Counted from the first letter of the stretch, positions 17,059 to 25,710 are shown. The stretch: 64,000 nucleotides of DNA from Caballeronia arvi (GCF_001544695.2 NZ_FCOM02000047.1:1-64000), one strand, 5' to 3'. Notes: generated from the letters alone by a model not told the origin. A program made the numbers and translations.

Positions 17059-18393
17059 TTACTTCTGATAACCCGCCTGCTTCACAGCGCGGTCGGCGGC
17101 AGCGTTGCCCGACTTGAGCGCTGCGTCCACACTGGTTTGCCCAGCGACGACGCCCGCGATGGCCTGCCCCACCACTGCCCCGAAAGACTGAAACTCGGGG
17201 ATGCCCACGAATTGAACGCCGCTGTATGGCACCTTCTTGAGCGACGAGTCGTTCGGGTCGGCCGTTTCGATCGCCTTCAACACGAATTCGCCGAACGGTG
17301 CAGCCTGCTTGTACTCGGGACGTGCGTAAGTCGACTTCCGGGTGCCCGGGGGGACCGACGCCCAGCCCTCGTCTTTTCCGACCATCTCGATGTACTGCTT
17401 CGACGTTGCCCACGTCACGAATTTCTTCGCAGCATCCTGCGACTTCGAAGTCTTGGGGATCGCGAGCGACCACGACCACAGCCAGTGCGAGCCCTTCGGC
17501 GTGACGGCCGTCGGTGCCGCGGCGAAGCCAATCTTGTCGGCCACCTGCGATTGGGCCTTGTTGTAGAGCATGCCCGCAGCGACGGTCGCGTCGATCCACA
17601 TTGCACACTTGCCGGAGGACATCAACGTGAGGTTCTCGTTGAAGCCGTTCGAACTCGCTCCGGGGGGGCCGTCGTTCTTCAACAGATCCGAGTAGAAGGT
17701 GATCGCCTTGTGCCACTCCGGCGTGTCGATCTGGGCTTTCCAGTTCTCGTCGAACCAGCGCCCACCGTAGGTGTTCACGACCGTCGAAACGTACGCCATG
17801 TTCTCGCCCCAGCCCGCCTTGCCGCGCAGACAGATGCCATACTGCCCTTTGGACTTGTCGGTGAGCTTGTCGGCGAACTGCTTGATCTGGTCGTAAGTCG
17901 GTTGATCCGGCATCTTGAGACCGGCTGCCTGGAACAAATCCTTGCGGTAGAAGGTCATTGAGCTTTCGACATAGAACGGCAGCGCATAAAGTTGGCCGTT
18001 ATAGGAAAGGCCATCACGAGCGGTTTTCACGACGTCGTCGAGATCGTAATCAGCGGGCAGATTGTTCATCGGCACCAGCCAGCCGCGCTTGCCCCACTGC
18101 GGCGTTTCGTACGTACCGATTGCAACCACGTCGAACTGCCCGCTGTTGGTGGTGATGTCGGTCGTTGCACGCTGGCGCAACACGTTTTCCTCGAGAATCA
18201 CCCAGTTCAGTTTGATATCCGGGTTCGCCTTCTCGAAACTCGTGGAAAGCTTTTTGAGTTCCAGCATGTCCGGATTGTTCAGCGTTGCGATGGTCACGTT
18301 TGCCGCACTGACGACTTGTGCCGCGCAAACCGAGAGGCCCGCGAGCGCAACTTTGCGAATCAACGCGCGACGCGTTGAGTTTTTCATCTTCAT
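17059..18393 (-). CDS. Polyol/sugar ABC transporter substrate-binding protein (SBP_bac_1)
   Basis: A 444-residue periplasmic protein with a signal peptide (RRALIRKVALAGLSVCAAQV, cleavage near VSA-A at residue 30). The mature protein opens ANVTIATLNNPDMLELKKLS, like the SmoE/MtlE sorbitol-mannitol binders. Motifs typical of SBP_bac_1 follow, including YALPFYVESSMTFYRKDLF and GFNENLTLMSSGKCAMWIDA. It is encoded between the dehydrogenase and the permeases, with hairpins on both sides of the gene. It would bind a hexitol; galactitol, sorbitol, mannitol and altritol are the candidates. Confidence 0.93.
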   Translation of the reverse strand: MKMKNSTRRALIRKVALAGLSVCAAQVVSAANVTIATLNNPDMLELKKLSTSFEKANPDIKLNWVILEENVLRQRATTDITTNSGQFDVVAIGTYETPQWGKRGWLVPMNNLPADYDLDDVVKTARDGLSYNGQLYALPFYVESSMTFYRKDLFQAAGLKMPDQPTYDQIKQFADKLTDKSKGQYGICLRGKAGWGENMAYVSTVVNTYGGRWFDENWKAQIDTPEWHKAITFYSDLLKNDGPPGASSNGFNENLTLMSSGKCAMWIDATVAAGMLYNKAQSQVADKIGFAAAPTAVTPKGSHWLWSWSLAIPKTSKSQDAAKKFVTWATSKQYIEMVGKDEGWASVPPGTRKSTYARPEYKQAAPFGEFVLKAIETADPNDSSLKKVPYSGVQFVGIPEFQSFGAVVGQAIAGVVAGQTSVDAALKSGNAAADRAVKQAGYQK

Positions 18394-18451
18394 GAGAGTC
18401 TCCGTTCGTTTTTTACTTCGGTTTGCGCGTCACTTGTCTCGACGCCGTTAA

Positions 18452-18486
18452 GCCGGGCGGGGGGGGTTATGTGCGCCCGCCCCGGC
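18452..18486 (-). repeat. GC-rich hairpin between dehydrogenase and binding-protein genes
   Basis: GCCGGGCGGG and CCCGCCCCGGC pair with one bulge across a 14-base loop, in the 104-base gap between the dehydrogenase stop and the binding-protein start. It may be a partial terminator or an RNA processing site that sets different expression levels of the two genes. Confidence 0.45.
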
Positions 18487-18497
18487 GCCAGAAACAA

Positions 18498-19274
18498 TCA
18501 ACTCATCCAGTTCCCGCCGTCCACGTTGAGCGTCTGAGCGGTTATGTAGTCCGCGTCATCAGAGGCCAGAAACACTGCGGCGCCGGTCAGCTCGTCCGGA
18601 CGTCCCATGCGTCCTAACGGGACCGCCTCGCCCACCAGGCGCTTCTTTTCGCCGATCGGACGGTTCTCATAGCGCGCGAAGAGCGCATCGACGTCCTTCC
18701 ACATCGGTGTGTCGATGACACCCGGCGCGATGCCGTTGACATTGATGCGATGGGGCGCGAGTGCGAGCGCGGCGGACTGCGTGTAGCTGATGACGGCAGC
18801 CTTGCTCGCGCAGTAGTGCGACACCAGCGCCTCACCTCGCCGCCCGGCCTGTGACGCCATATTGATGATCTTTCCACCGCCGCCTTGATCCACCATGTGT
18901 TGTGCAACGCGCTGCATCAGGAAGAACATCCCCTTCACGTTCACGGCAAAGACGCGATCGAAAATGTCCCAGGACTCGTCGAGCAACGGACGCATGTCGA
19001 AAATCGCTGCGTTGTTAAACAAAATATCTACTTGTCCAAAGCGGTCGACTGTAGACTGGACGATCGCCTCGATACTCTCCCGCTTCGTGACGTCCGCCTG
19101 AACCAGGAGAATCTGACCTTCATCTACACCGGCGTAGGTCTTTGCGAGCTCAGCTTTTGGCTTCACGTCGACCACGACGACTTTCGCGCCTTCGCTGAGG
19201 TATCTCCGCACGACGGCCTCACCGATTCCAGTTGCGCCGCCGGTAACAACGGCAATCTTGTCTTGCAGTTTCAT
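18498..19274 (-). CDS. SDR-family polyol dehydrogenase (galactitol/sorbitol dehydrogenase-like)
   Basis: A 258-residue short-chain dehydrogenase that would oxidise the imported hexitol to a ketose with NAD+. The Rossmann glycine motif TGGATGIG is at residues 11-18, Asp61 lies at the adenine pocket (ADVT), NNAA at 87-90, and the catalytic set is Ser141, Tyr154 and Lys158. The C-terminus ITAQTLNVDGGNWMS is standard. Relatives include SmoS sorbitol dehydrogenase and galactitol dehydrogenase. With a PfkB kinase and a GatZ-family protein next to it, oxidation of galactitol to D-tagatose is the best fit. AAAGGAGATGAAGG precedes the start, and a promoter lies just upstream. Confidence 0.9.
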   Translation of the reverse strand: MKLQDKIAVVTGGATGIGEAVVRRYLSEGAKVVVVDVKPKAELAKTYAGVDEGQILLVQADVTKRESIEAIVQSTVDRFGQVDILFNNAAIFDMRPLLDESWDIFDRVFAVNVKGMFFLMQRVAQHMVDQGGGGKIINMASQAGRRGEALVSHYCASKAAVISYTQSAALALAPHRINVNGIAPGVIDTPMWKDVDALFARYENRPIGEKKRLVGEAVPLGRMGRPDELTGAAVFLASDDADYITAQTLNVDGGNWMS

Positions 19275-19320
19275 CCTTCATCTCCTTTTGCTGAACGTCG
19301 ATGACGACGTCATGTAGTTT

Positions 19321-19350
19321 GTATAACTAATCGGTTCGCGTGGATGACAA
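19321..19350 (-). promoter_or_regulatory. Promoter candidate for the dehydrogenase-transporter operon
   Basis: On the minus strand TTGTCA (19350-19345) and TTATAC (19326-19321) are spaced by 18 bases, 47 bases upstream of the dehydrogenase start. The -10 region lies in a short inverted repeat (TAGTT-TGTAT-AACTA), which could be an operator. It separates the transporter operon from the GatZ gene. Confidence 0.45.
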
Positions 19351-19401
19351 GTTCTTTGAGGCTGATGTCTCGCTACCTATTGCCGTCCAGCTTTAACCGA
19401 A

Positions 19402-20685
19402 TCACACGTTGCATGCTTCGGCGTACACGCCGATGACTTCGCGAATCTTGCTCTGAATAAGGCTCATCGGCGTCGCATCGATCAACCCGCGTCTGACTTG
19501 CCAGTACTGCTCAGGCAGGTAGCGGCTGAGCAGATTTTCCGGAAGGCGGATGCCTGTCAAATTGCCAATTAGCTTCTGTGCCGCCGCGTCGATCTCAGGG
19601 TCGGCCCAGTAGTAGCGAACTCGATCGCTATAGCTGTAAGTTCTAAGCAAGCGCTTTTGTCGGTCGTCGCCGTGGTAGTACTTCTCCCAGTTACCGGGCT
19701 TTAACAGCATGACCCTTTCCACCACATCGCGAAGATTGGACCTTGCTTCCGGGGCGACGAGCTCCATTTCAATATCCGCCAACGCAAAGAGCGCTTCGCG
19801 CAACGCAAAGGTAACGCCGGGGCCGACTTTCAAGATCGCGAATCCGTCTCGAACGAGCGCCGCCAAAGCTTCCGGCTTCTGATAGTCGGTCGAGTGAGCT
19901 TCAAAGACCATACCGGGCAGCTCATCAAGAACGCCGGAGAGCGTCGCTGCGAGTTCCGGCTGGTAGTCGACGACCTTCGTGTGGTCGAACTCGACGCCGG
20001 GTTGGACAACAAGCGCGATGACGCGCTTCCAGGCCTCGTCGAGACCGCGTTCACGCCACGCGTTGCGGTGAACGGCGACCGTATCCAACGCAGCTTCCGA
20101 ACTGGTAACTTCGACAGTCTCCAGTTCTTCCGTCGCACCGCCAGGAACGGGAACCTCAGTCCCAATGATGTAGAGCGGTTTTTGGCTTTTTCCCTCGCGC
20201 TCGGCCGCCGCCTCAGCAATCGCACACAGCCGTGACGCCCGTTCGGCAACGACATCGTCCGATAGCCGGGCGGGATCATCTGCGCAGCTCATGCTGGCAT
20301 CGAGATGAATCTTGGTGAAGCCGGCCGATACGTAGGCATCGATGAGCGTATCCGCCCGTTGCATCGCCTCCTCCGCAGGCAGGCTGCGCCACGCATTGGG
20401 CCCGAGGTGGTCCCCGCCGAGAATCAGCTTCTCGTGAGGCAAGCCAACCCGATCAGCGATGAGATAGACGAAACGCACGAAGTCGGCCGGCTTCATGCCG
20501 GTGTAGCCGCCGAACTGGTCCACCTGGTTCGAGGTTGATTCGATCAGAAGCGGCGTATCGTCGTCGAGCGCTTGCTTCATCGCTGCAGCCAACACCCATG
20601 GATGCGCCGAGCAAATCGAATAGATGCCTTTGAGTTTCTTTGCTGCGCCTTCGCCACCCGAGAGGCGAGATACCACGTTAGCCAT
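19402..20685 (-). CDS. gatZ: GatZ/KbaZ-family protein (PF08013), probable D-tagatose-6-phosphate 4-epimerase
   Basis: A 427-residue protein of the tagatose-bisphosphate-aldolase non-catalytic-subunit family. Family landmarks include GIYSICSAHPWVLAAAMKQA, LIESTSNQVDQFGGYTGM, GGDHLGPNAW and KIHLDASMSCADDP. In enteric bacteria this subunit supports the aldolase GatY/KbaY, but no aldolase is encoded here. In Agrobacterium a PF08013 protein was shown to epimerise D-tagatose 6-phosphate to D-fructose 6-phosphate, and the same dehydrogenase, PfkB kinase and PF08013 set occurs here. I therefore infer epimerase activity. ATG 20685 follows the kinase stop by only four bases. Confidence 0.85.
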   Translation of the reverse strand: MANVVSRLSGGEGAAKKLKGIYSICSAHPWVLAAAMKQALDDDTPLLIESTSNQVDQFGGYTGMKPADFVRFVYLIADRVGLPHEKLILGGDHLGPNAWRSLPAEEAMQRADTLIDAYVSAGFTKIHLDASMSCADDPARLSDDVVAERASRLCAIAEAAAEREGKSQKPLYIIGTEVPVPGGATEELETVEVTSSEAALDTVAVHRNAWRERGLDEAWKRVIALVVQPGVEFDHTKVVDYQPELAATLSGVLDELPGMVFEAHSTDYQKPEALAALVRDGFAILKVGPGVTFALREALFALADIEMELVAPEARSNLRDVVERVMLLKPGNWEKYYHGDDRQKRLLRTYSYSDRVRYYWADPEIDAAAQKLIGNLTGIRLPENLLSRYLPEQYWQVRRGLIDATPMSLIQSKIREVIGVYAEACNV

Positions 20686-20689
20686 CAGG

Positions 20690-21664
20690 CTACTCCGAGA
20701 GGTTTGCAATGAATTCGTCGAGCTGAGCCAGCGTCGCCGTTCCTTCCATCGGCCCACTGACCGTGACAGCCCGCGCACCCGCCGCGATCGCATACTGCAA
20801 AGACTGTTCAACGCTGAAGCCCTGGGCGCGGCATGCGATGTAGGCGCCACCGAAACAATCACCCGCTCCAGTCGGGTCGATCTCCTGAACGGGCAAGGCG
20901 GCAACATTCAGCTCGATCTGTCCGTTGAGATAGCTGCATCCATCCTTGCCGCGTTTGATCACGATCTCGCGCACGCCGCGACCGAGCAATTCCGCGATGG
21001 CTCCCTTTTCGTCGGTCGCGCCGGTGAGCAGCATCGCTTCGTGACCGCTGGGCAGGAATACATCCGTGTAGTTGAGAATAAAATCGAGCGCTCTTCTCAT
21101 CTCGGGGACTCGCAGCATTTCCTTTCTGATATTGGGATCGAAGCTCACTGTTCCCCCGTTCGCCTTGACGGTCTCAAGGATCTTCTTCATCGCCGCGATG
21201 ATCGACGGCGAGAAGAGCGACGAGCCCATCACATGAAAATGGCTGCACTGCTTGAGCAGGTCGTCGTTGACGTACTCGACGGAGAGAAAGCCCGAGGCGC
21301 TGTTAGTGATGTTGTAAACAAAATCCCGATCACCATCGTCCCGGTAAGTGACGAAAGCACTTCCCGTGGTCGCAGTTTTGACGACCGCGATGCCTGACAT
21401 TTCGACACCATCTGTCCGAAGGCGCTCGATGTTGAGAGCCCCGAAGTCGTCGTCGCCGACGCAGCCAATCATTGCGCATCGGCCACCCGCTTTGGCAGCT
21501 TGATCGATGAAAATGGCCGGTGCGCCGCTCGGGAAGGGGCCAAGGAGTGTCCCTGGTTTGCGAAACGACTGTCCGCGCTCGCTAGCCATGATCTCGACCA
21601 GGATTTCGCCCATCGTTAGGATGTAGCCGGTTTTCCCGGCCAGGTTCAGCTCAGTGTTAGTCAT
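20690..21664 (-). CDS. PfkB-family sugar kinase, probable tagatose kinase
   Basis: A 324-residue ribokinase-fold kinase. The N-terminal GEILVEIM segment, the GCVGDDDFG motif (67-75) and the C-terminal signature DPTGAGDCFGG (263-273, catalytic base Asp269) define PfkB. It would phosphorylate a ketohexose such as D-tagatose at O6. The gene lies between the ROK regulator and the GatZ-family gene on the same strand, nearly touching the latter. It could also be a fructokinase or 2-keto-gluconate kinase, but the GatZ neighbour favours tagatose. Confidence 0.9.
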   Translation of the reverse strand: MTNTELNLAGKTGYILTMGEILVEIMASERGQSFRKPGTLLGPFPSGAPAIFIDQAAKAGGRCAMIGCVGDDDFGALNIERLRTDGVEMSGIAVVKTATTGSAFVTYRDDGDRDFVYNITNSASGFLSVEYVNDDLLKQCSHFHVMGSSLFSPSIIAAMKKILETVKANGGTVSFDPNIRKEMLRVPEMRRALDFILNYTDVFLPSGHEAMLLTGATDEKGAIAELLGRGVREIVIKRGKDGCSYLNGQIELNVAALPVQEIDPTGAGDCFGGAYIACRAQGFSVEQSLQYAIAAGARAVTVSGPMEGTATLAQLDEFIANLSE

Positions 21665-21683
21665 GGCACTTCTTCGCGAGAGT

Positions 21684-21718
21684 ATCGTTTAGGATAACTA
21701 TTCGATATATGAAACGAT
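21684..21718. promoter_or_regulatory. Inverted repeat upstream of the kinase gene (operator candidate)
   Basis: ATCGTTT and AAACGAT are exact inverted repeats separated by 21 AT-rich bases, 20 bases upstream of the kinase start, in the gap after the ROK regulator gene. The spacing suits a dimeric repressor or two half sites. It differs from the palindrome upstream of the regulator, so the binding factor is uncertain. Confidence 0.4.
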
Positions 21719-21737
21719 CGAAACCAAGGAAGGTCTT

Positions 21738-22910
21738 TCAAAAGAGGTTGCTGTAAAGCGGCATGGTGGCCGCTCCAAGGGCGGCCGAGATTTCGCTGTT
21801 TGCCCGACCCTGATGAAACGAAAGCCGCTTGGGTCGACCGTTCATCTCATAGTCCGCTGCTGATATGCACGCTTTCTCAATGAGTTGCTCGAGCATCGCC
21901 GGAGGTAGCAGTCCATTGATGATGATGTCGGACACATCGACCACGTTTGAGACGCTGGTCAGCACCCTTCCCAAATCAGCACCGGCCTGGTCGATCCACA
22001 CCGTGACGGCATCACTGGGGTTCGCACCAAGTGCCGATAGATCGAGTTCGCCGGCGTGGTCGCGGCCCAATGCGTGCGCTAAGCCACGGAGAGAGACGAC
22101 CGTCTCCAGGCATCCGCGTGCGCCGCAGAAGCATGGCTTTCCATCCTTATAGGCATTCACATGCCCGATCTCGCAACCATTGCCCGTCAAGCCGCGGACT
22201 GCGCGGCGATTCATCAGCAACGCCCCACCGAGCCCGTTGCCGACGAAAACGTGGATGTAGCTGCCCAGTCGCTGACCGTCGCCGAACCAATATTCGCCGA
22301 GTCCAGCGGCGGTCCCGTTGTTTTCAATATGGATTTCATGATCGATGTGCTGGGAGAGAACTTCGCTGAACGGGAAGTCCCGCCACGCTGGATACTCGGT
22401 AGACTGGCAGACCAGCCCACCCTGACTGTCAATCGGCCCCATTACCGAGACACCGACACCGAGCAGTTTTCCGCCACGCTGCGGATGATTGGCGAGCGAT
22501 TGGTAAATATTCGTCAACACGCCGACCGCACGAACAGGATCCTCAATGGACAACTGTTGGCGTGCGTGATGAATGACGTTGCCGGCCACGTCGACCAGTA
22601 CACCCGTTGCGAACTCATGGTCAAAGTGCAGACCAATCGTGCTTGCATAGTCAGCGATGATGCGCAAACTGCGGACAGGTTGCCCCGTGGTACGCACCTC
22701 GCGGTCAATCGACTCTTCAACCGCGCCGTCGGCGATGAGTGCCGTGACGATGTTGGTGATCGTCGCCGCAGTCAGGCGGGTGGCCGCGGCTATGTCTGCC
22801 CTTCCAATTCCGGGTTCCTGACGGATGGCCTCCAACACCAGCGCCCGATTCAGGTCGCGAACGCGGGGGCCGTTGTATCCATGCTGATGCCGGGATTGCT
22901 TGTTCGACAT
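21738..22910 (-). CDS. ROK-family transcriptional repressor (NagC/Mlc/XylR type)
   Basis: A 390-residue regulator. The N-terminal winged helix-turn-helix spans about residues 15-75 (RALVLEAIRQEPGIGRADIA, then TAATITNIVTALIADGAVEE). The ROK sugar-binding domain follows, with the ENNGTAAGLGEYWFGDG and GNGLGGALLMNRRAVRGLTG motifs and the zinc-binding CFCGARGCLETVVS cluster. ATG 22910 has GGAG eight bases upstream; earlier in-frame codons are not supported. It heads the kinase-GatZ unit and probably represses the polyol genes until the hexitol, ketose or its phosphate binds. Confidence 0.92.
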   Translation of the reverse strand: MSNKQSRHQHGYNGPRVRDLNRALVLEAIRQEPGIGRADIAAATRLTAATITNIVTALIADGAVEESIDREVRTTGQPVRSLRIIADYASTIGLHFDHEFATGVLVDVAGNVIHHARQQLSIEDPVRAVGVLTNIYQSLANHPQRGGKLLGVGVSVMGPIDSQGGLVCQSTEYPAWRDFPFSEVLSQHIDHEIHIENNGTAAGLGEYWFGDGQRLGSYIHVFVGNGLGGALLMNRRAVRGLTGNGCEIGHVNAYKDGKPCFCGARGCLETVVSLRGLAHALGRDHAGELDLSALGANPSDAVTVWIDQAGADLGRVLTSVSNVVDVSDIIINGLLPPAMLEQLIEKACISAADYEMNGRPKRLSFHQGRANSEISAALGAATMPLYSNLF

Positions 22911-23396
22911 GTCAGACGCTCCATTTCGATCGCCACCGCCATTCGGCGAACCCGCCTCCTTCCACACCCTGTGCAAGCCCTGTCCGCTCGCCGTAAGACG
23001 ATCGTGTCAGTCCATGGATCAAGATTAAATCAATTGATTTAATTAAGTCAACGCCTTTCCAGCTGAGCTAGGGCAAACACCAATTACGACGCGTGGACGG
23101 CGTCACGACGAGAAATTGTTCGTCAGTGATCAATTCGTGATGCGCCCCTTCAATGTCCACGAGCCGCGCAGATTCCCGTGGGCGTCGCTACTCTTCGTCA
23201 GGTTCGATGGGCCGAACCCGGCGGTTCCATCCTGGTCGCCTGCAGCCCGCGTTTGTCCGTCTTCGCTCGGCAATCCCTTGCTGACGCAATGGCACTGATG
23301 CAGACATCCTCTGCCGAGCCTCGAGCGCGATCCTTTGAATACCCTCGCGGCGACCTTAGCCCAGTTTCCGTTGTTGGTTACACAAACGAGGAGATG
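22911..23396. other. Intergenic region upstream of the ROK regulator
   Basis: About 490 bases between the ROK regulator and the end of the Lrp-type gene. The first 130 bases are the regulator's promoter region and carry a 20-base AT-rich palindrome. I see no gene in the remaining part; the short open frames there have no recognisable homology. Confidence 0.5.
23024..23043. promoter_or_regulatory. Perfect 20-base palindrome, ROK operator candidate
   Basis: ATTAAATCAATTGATTTAAT is its own reverse complement and lies 114 bases upstream of the ROK regulator start. NagC/Mlc-type operators are AT-rich palindromes of similar length, so autoregulation is likely. The core TTGATTTAAT is also promoter-like on the reverse strand. 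Confidence 0.6.
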
Positions 23397-23876
23397 TCAG
23401 GCGGAATCGGCCCAAGAGGGCACGACTTCAGCGCCATCCTTCACGACCTTCGTCACGACGTACGTGAAGTAACGTTCGATCCCGAGGCCTTCGGTGAGGA
23501 GACAGTCCATGAAGCGCTGATAATGATCGATGTCGCGGGACACCACCTGCATCACGTAGTCCAGCCCACCGCCGGTGGCATCGCATTGCGTGACTTCCGG
23601 CGAGCGACGCACGCGATCCTCGAATCGCTGCATATCGGCGGCGGTATGTCGCGAGAGAGAAATTTCGACGATGATCCGGCTCGCCTGAACGACGCGGGTC
23701 CAGTCCAGAGACGCGTAGTACCCGCGAATGACGCCCGCTTCTTCGAGGCGCCTGACCCGCTCCCATGCAGGCGAGACCGAGAGATGGATCTCCGTAGCCA
23801 GCCGGGATTTCGTTATTCGACCATCCCGGGCCAACGCTTTCAGGATCGCAATGTCGAATCGGTCCAGTTTCAGCAT
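23397..23876 (-). CDS. Lrp/AsnC-family transcriptional regulator
   Basis: A 159-residue regulator. The N-terminal helix-turn-helix reads LDRFDIAILKALARDGRITK then LSVSPAWERVRRLEEAGVIR (about residues 3-55). It is followed by an AsnC/RAM effector domain with the GLDYVMQVVSRDIDHYQRFM segment. ATG 23876 matches the usual family N-terminus; the open frame upstream is not coding. Lrp-type proteins form octamers and sense amino acids. It is the last gene of a minus-strand run with a D-2-hydroxyacid dehydrogenase and an AA_synth gene, so an amino acid-like effector related to module copy 1 is plausible. Confidence 0.92.
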   Translation of the reverse strand: MLKLDRFDIAILKALARDGRITKSRLATEIHLSVSPAWERVRRLEEAGVIRGYYASLDWTRVVQASRIIVEISLSRHTAADMQRFEDRVRRSPEVTQCDATGGGLDYVMQVVSRDIDHYQRFMDCLLTEGLGIERYFTYVVTKVVKDGAEVVPSWADSA

Positions 23877-24054
23877 GACCGGCCTGCATGCGAATCGCCG
23901 CGGCGTACACCCCTGACGGCAAGCATGTCTCCCATCGCGATCAAGCCGGGAATGTGACGCACCATGTGCAGCCCGTCGCGCAGGGCGCGATGGACGGTGG
24001 GTGGCGCGCGCCGCGGCATCGATGGGGACAGGGCTGCGCTGTTTGTCTGCACGC

Positions 24055-24999
24055 TCAGTAGCCTCGCACGATATCGACGTTCCCCGGAACGCGTCCCGAC
24101 GATCTGAATTCCCGGATATTCGCGGCAATGATCTGCGCCGCCGTCTGCTGATCCGTGGGCGCGGAGATGTGCGGCAACACCGTCACGTTCGGTTGGTCCC
24201 ACAGGCCCGAGGTCGTCGGCAGCGGTTCGGCGTCGAAGACGTCGAGCACCGCGTGCGACAGGTGCTGTCGATCGAGCGCCGCGACAAGATCCTGCGTCAC
24301 GACGATCGGCCCCCTCGAGAAATTGATGAGCCCCGCGCCCGGTTTCATCGTGTGTAATCGCTTCGCGTCGAGCAGAGCGACTGTCTGCGCCGTCAGAGGC
24401 ATCAGGCTCACGACGACATCGCTGCTGGCTAGCACCGTACCGAGCCCCTCCTCGCCTGCGAACGTTTCGACACTGGGCACCGCCTTCGGCGAGCGACTCC
24501 AGCCTCTGACCACGAACCCCGCGTTGACAAGCGTCCTGGCCGCCTCGGTCCCGAGTGCGCCGAGCCCCAGCAGTCCGACAGAGAATTGCGACGGCTTCCG
24601 GTAAGCGTGCTGCTCCCATACGCGCATCGACGGCTGTCGCGCGTACCGGGGCATATCGCGATGCAGGTAATACGTCCAGGCGAGCACGGCCTCCGCCATC
24701 GTCCGCGACATCTCCGGGTCGACGAGGCGAACGACGGGCGGACTGCCCGTCGGCAGCCCAGCCACCAACTGCTCCACACCGGCCCACAGGCTCTGTATCC
24801 ACGCCAGTTTCGGCAGTGCCGCGACGTCTTCGGGAGCCGGATCGGCGACGATTGCAATCGTTGTCGCCGCGCGCTGCGCAGGCGTGAGCGCGTGCAGCGG
24901 CTGAATCGTTTCTTCCGGCAAGGCCGACCGTAACGATGCGAGATACGGCGTCTGGTATTCGGCCGACATGCGGCTCAAAAAGGCGATGGTCGACGACAT
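24055..24999 (-). CDS. D-2-hydroxyacid dehydrogenase, GhrA-like
   Basis: A 314-residue NAD(P)-dependent dehydrogenase of the glyoxylate/hydroxypyruvate reductase class. The nucleotide-binding motif is GLLGLGALG (near residue 142) with the WSRSPK segment after beta 2, which suggests NADPH preference. The catalytic set is Arg in NFSRGPIVV, Glu in DVFDAEPLP and His in VTVLPHISA. It would reduce a 2-oxo acid such as glyoxylate or hydroxypyruvate or act in the reverse direction. It follows the AA_synth gene by 39 bases and probably handles a small oxo acid made by the module. Confidence 0.88.
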   Translation of the reverse strand: MSSTIAFLSRMSAEYQTPYLASLRSALPEETIQPLHALTPAQRAATTIAIVADPAPEDVAALPKLAWIQSLWAGVEQLVAGLPTGSPPVVRLVDPEMSRTMAEAVLAWTYYLHRDMPRYARQPSMRVWEQHAYRKPSQFSVGLLGLGALGTEAARTLVNAGFVVRGWSRSPKAVPSVETFAGEEGLGTVLASSDVVVSLMPLTAQTVALLDAKRLHTMKPGAGLINFSRGPIVVTQDLVAALDRQHLSHAVLDVFDAEPLPTTSGLWDQPNVTVLPHISAPTDQQTAAQIIAANIREFRSSGRVPGNVDIVRGY

Positions 25000-25038
25000 G
25001 GTGCGTGCAATCGTGGGTGGCGGTGCTCGAATGGCCGA

Positions 25039-25629
25039 TCAGGCGGATGCCTGGTCGATGCCCATTTCCTGCATGTCCTGGAAGCGATCGGCGATACGCG
25101 GATGCACGCGGCCACCGTCGGCAGCGCCGATCGCGAGCAGAATTTCGTCTGCCGCCGGTGCGTCGGCCATCTGGAACGTGCCCGTGATGAAGTGCGAACG
25201 CTTGCCCGTCTCCGACTTGTGAATCATCGGCACCGAGACCATCGCGCCGGGGCCAACGCGCGTGTTCGTGAAACTCAGGAACGCCGTGCCGTTCACGGCA
25301 TTGCGAAACAGATTGCCGAACCGCAACGTGTGGATGATCGCCGACGCGTGTTCGATCTCGCCATTGACGCCGACAACTGCAGCCTTGCCGTAAGCCTGCA
25401 CCTGCTCACCGGGCATCACCTCCACCAGGCGACTCGTCATGATCTCGCCCAGCTCGGGCGCCACGCGCAGAATTTCGGGGCGCAGGTTCTCGACGAAGCC
25501 CTGCCCTGCCCATGGGTTGCGAATGACAGCGGCGACGATGACGGTCGTGACAGGCGTGTCGGCGGTCTTGCCGCCTTCGCAATAGGTCGTTTCGACGAAA
25601 GTGGCGATTTTGCGTACGTCCTTAAGCAT
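25039..25629 (-). CDS. AA_synth-family protein (PF06684/DUF1185), module copy 1
   Basis: A 196-residue protein of the so-called amino acid synthesis family. The only structure I know of (Bordetella BB2672) has a variant chorismate-mutase fold, and the reaction is unknown. Conserved blocks shared with the two paralogues at 53389-53967 and 54183-54785 are RNPWAGQGFVENLRPEI, YGKAAVVGVNGEIEHASAII, HTLRFGNLFRNAV and HPRIADRFQDM. ATG 25629 follows GGAG by seven bases. It is divergent from the PucR-type regulator and heads a minus-strand run with a dehydrogenase and an Lrp gene. Constant association with the flavin monooxygenase module suggests it acts on the ring-opened or imine product. Confidence 0.88.
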   Translation of the reverse strand: MLKDVRKIATFVETTYCEGGKTADTPVTTVIVAAVIRNPWAGQGFVENLRPEILRVAPELGEIMTSRLVEVMPGEQVQAYGKAAVVGVNGEIEHASAIIHTLRFGNLFRNAVNGTAFLSFTNTRVGPGAMVSVPMIHKSETGKRSHFITGTFQMADAPAADEILLAIGAADGGRVHPRIADRFQDMQEMGIDQASA

Positions 25630-25710
25630 AGGTGTCTCCAAATGGCAGGCCGGTCGTGGCGCGCAGAGCACGCCTATTGATACCGATGCTAAGGATGCTT
25701 TGCCGAGGCG

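Noticed and set aside
23053..23074. Reverse-strand GCCCTAGCTCAGCTGGAAAG resembles a tRNA D-arm region
   Set aside because: No acceptor stem, anticodon arm or T-arm follows at the right distances, so it is not a tRNA gene. It may be chance or a short att-like scar.
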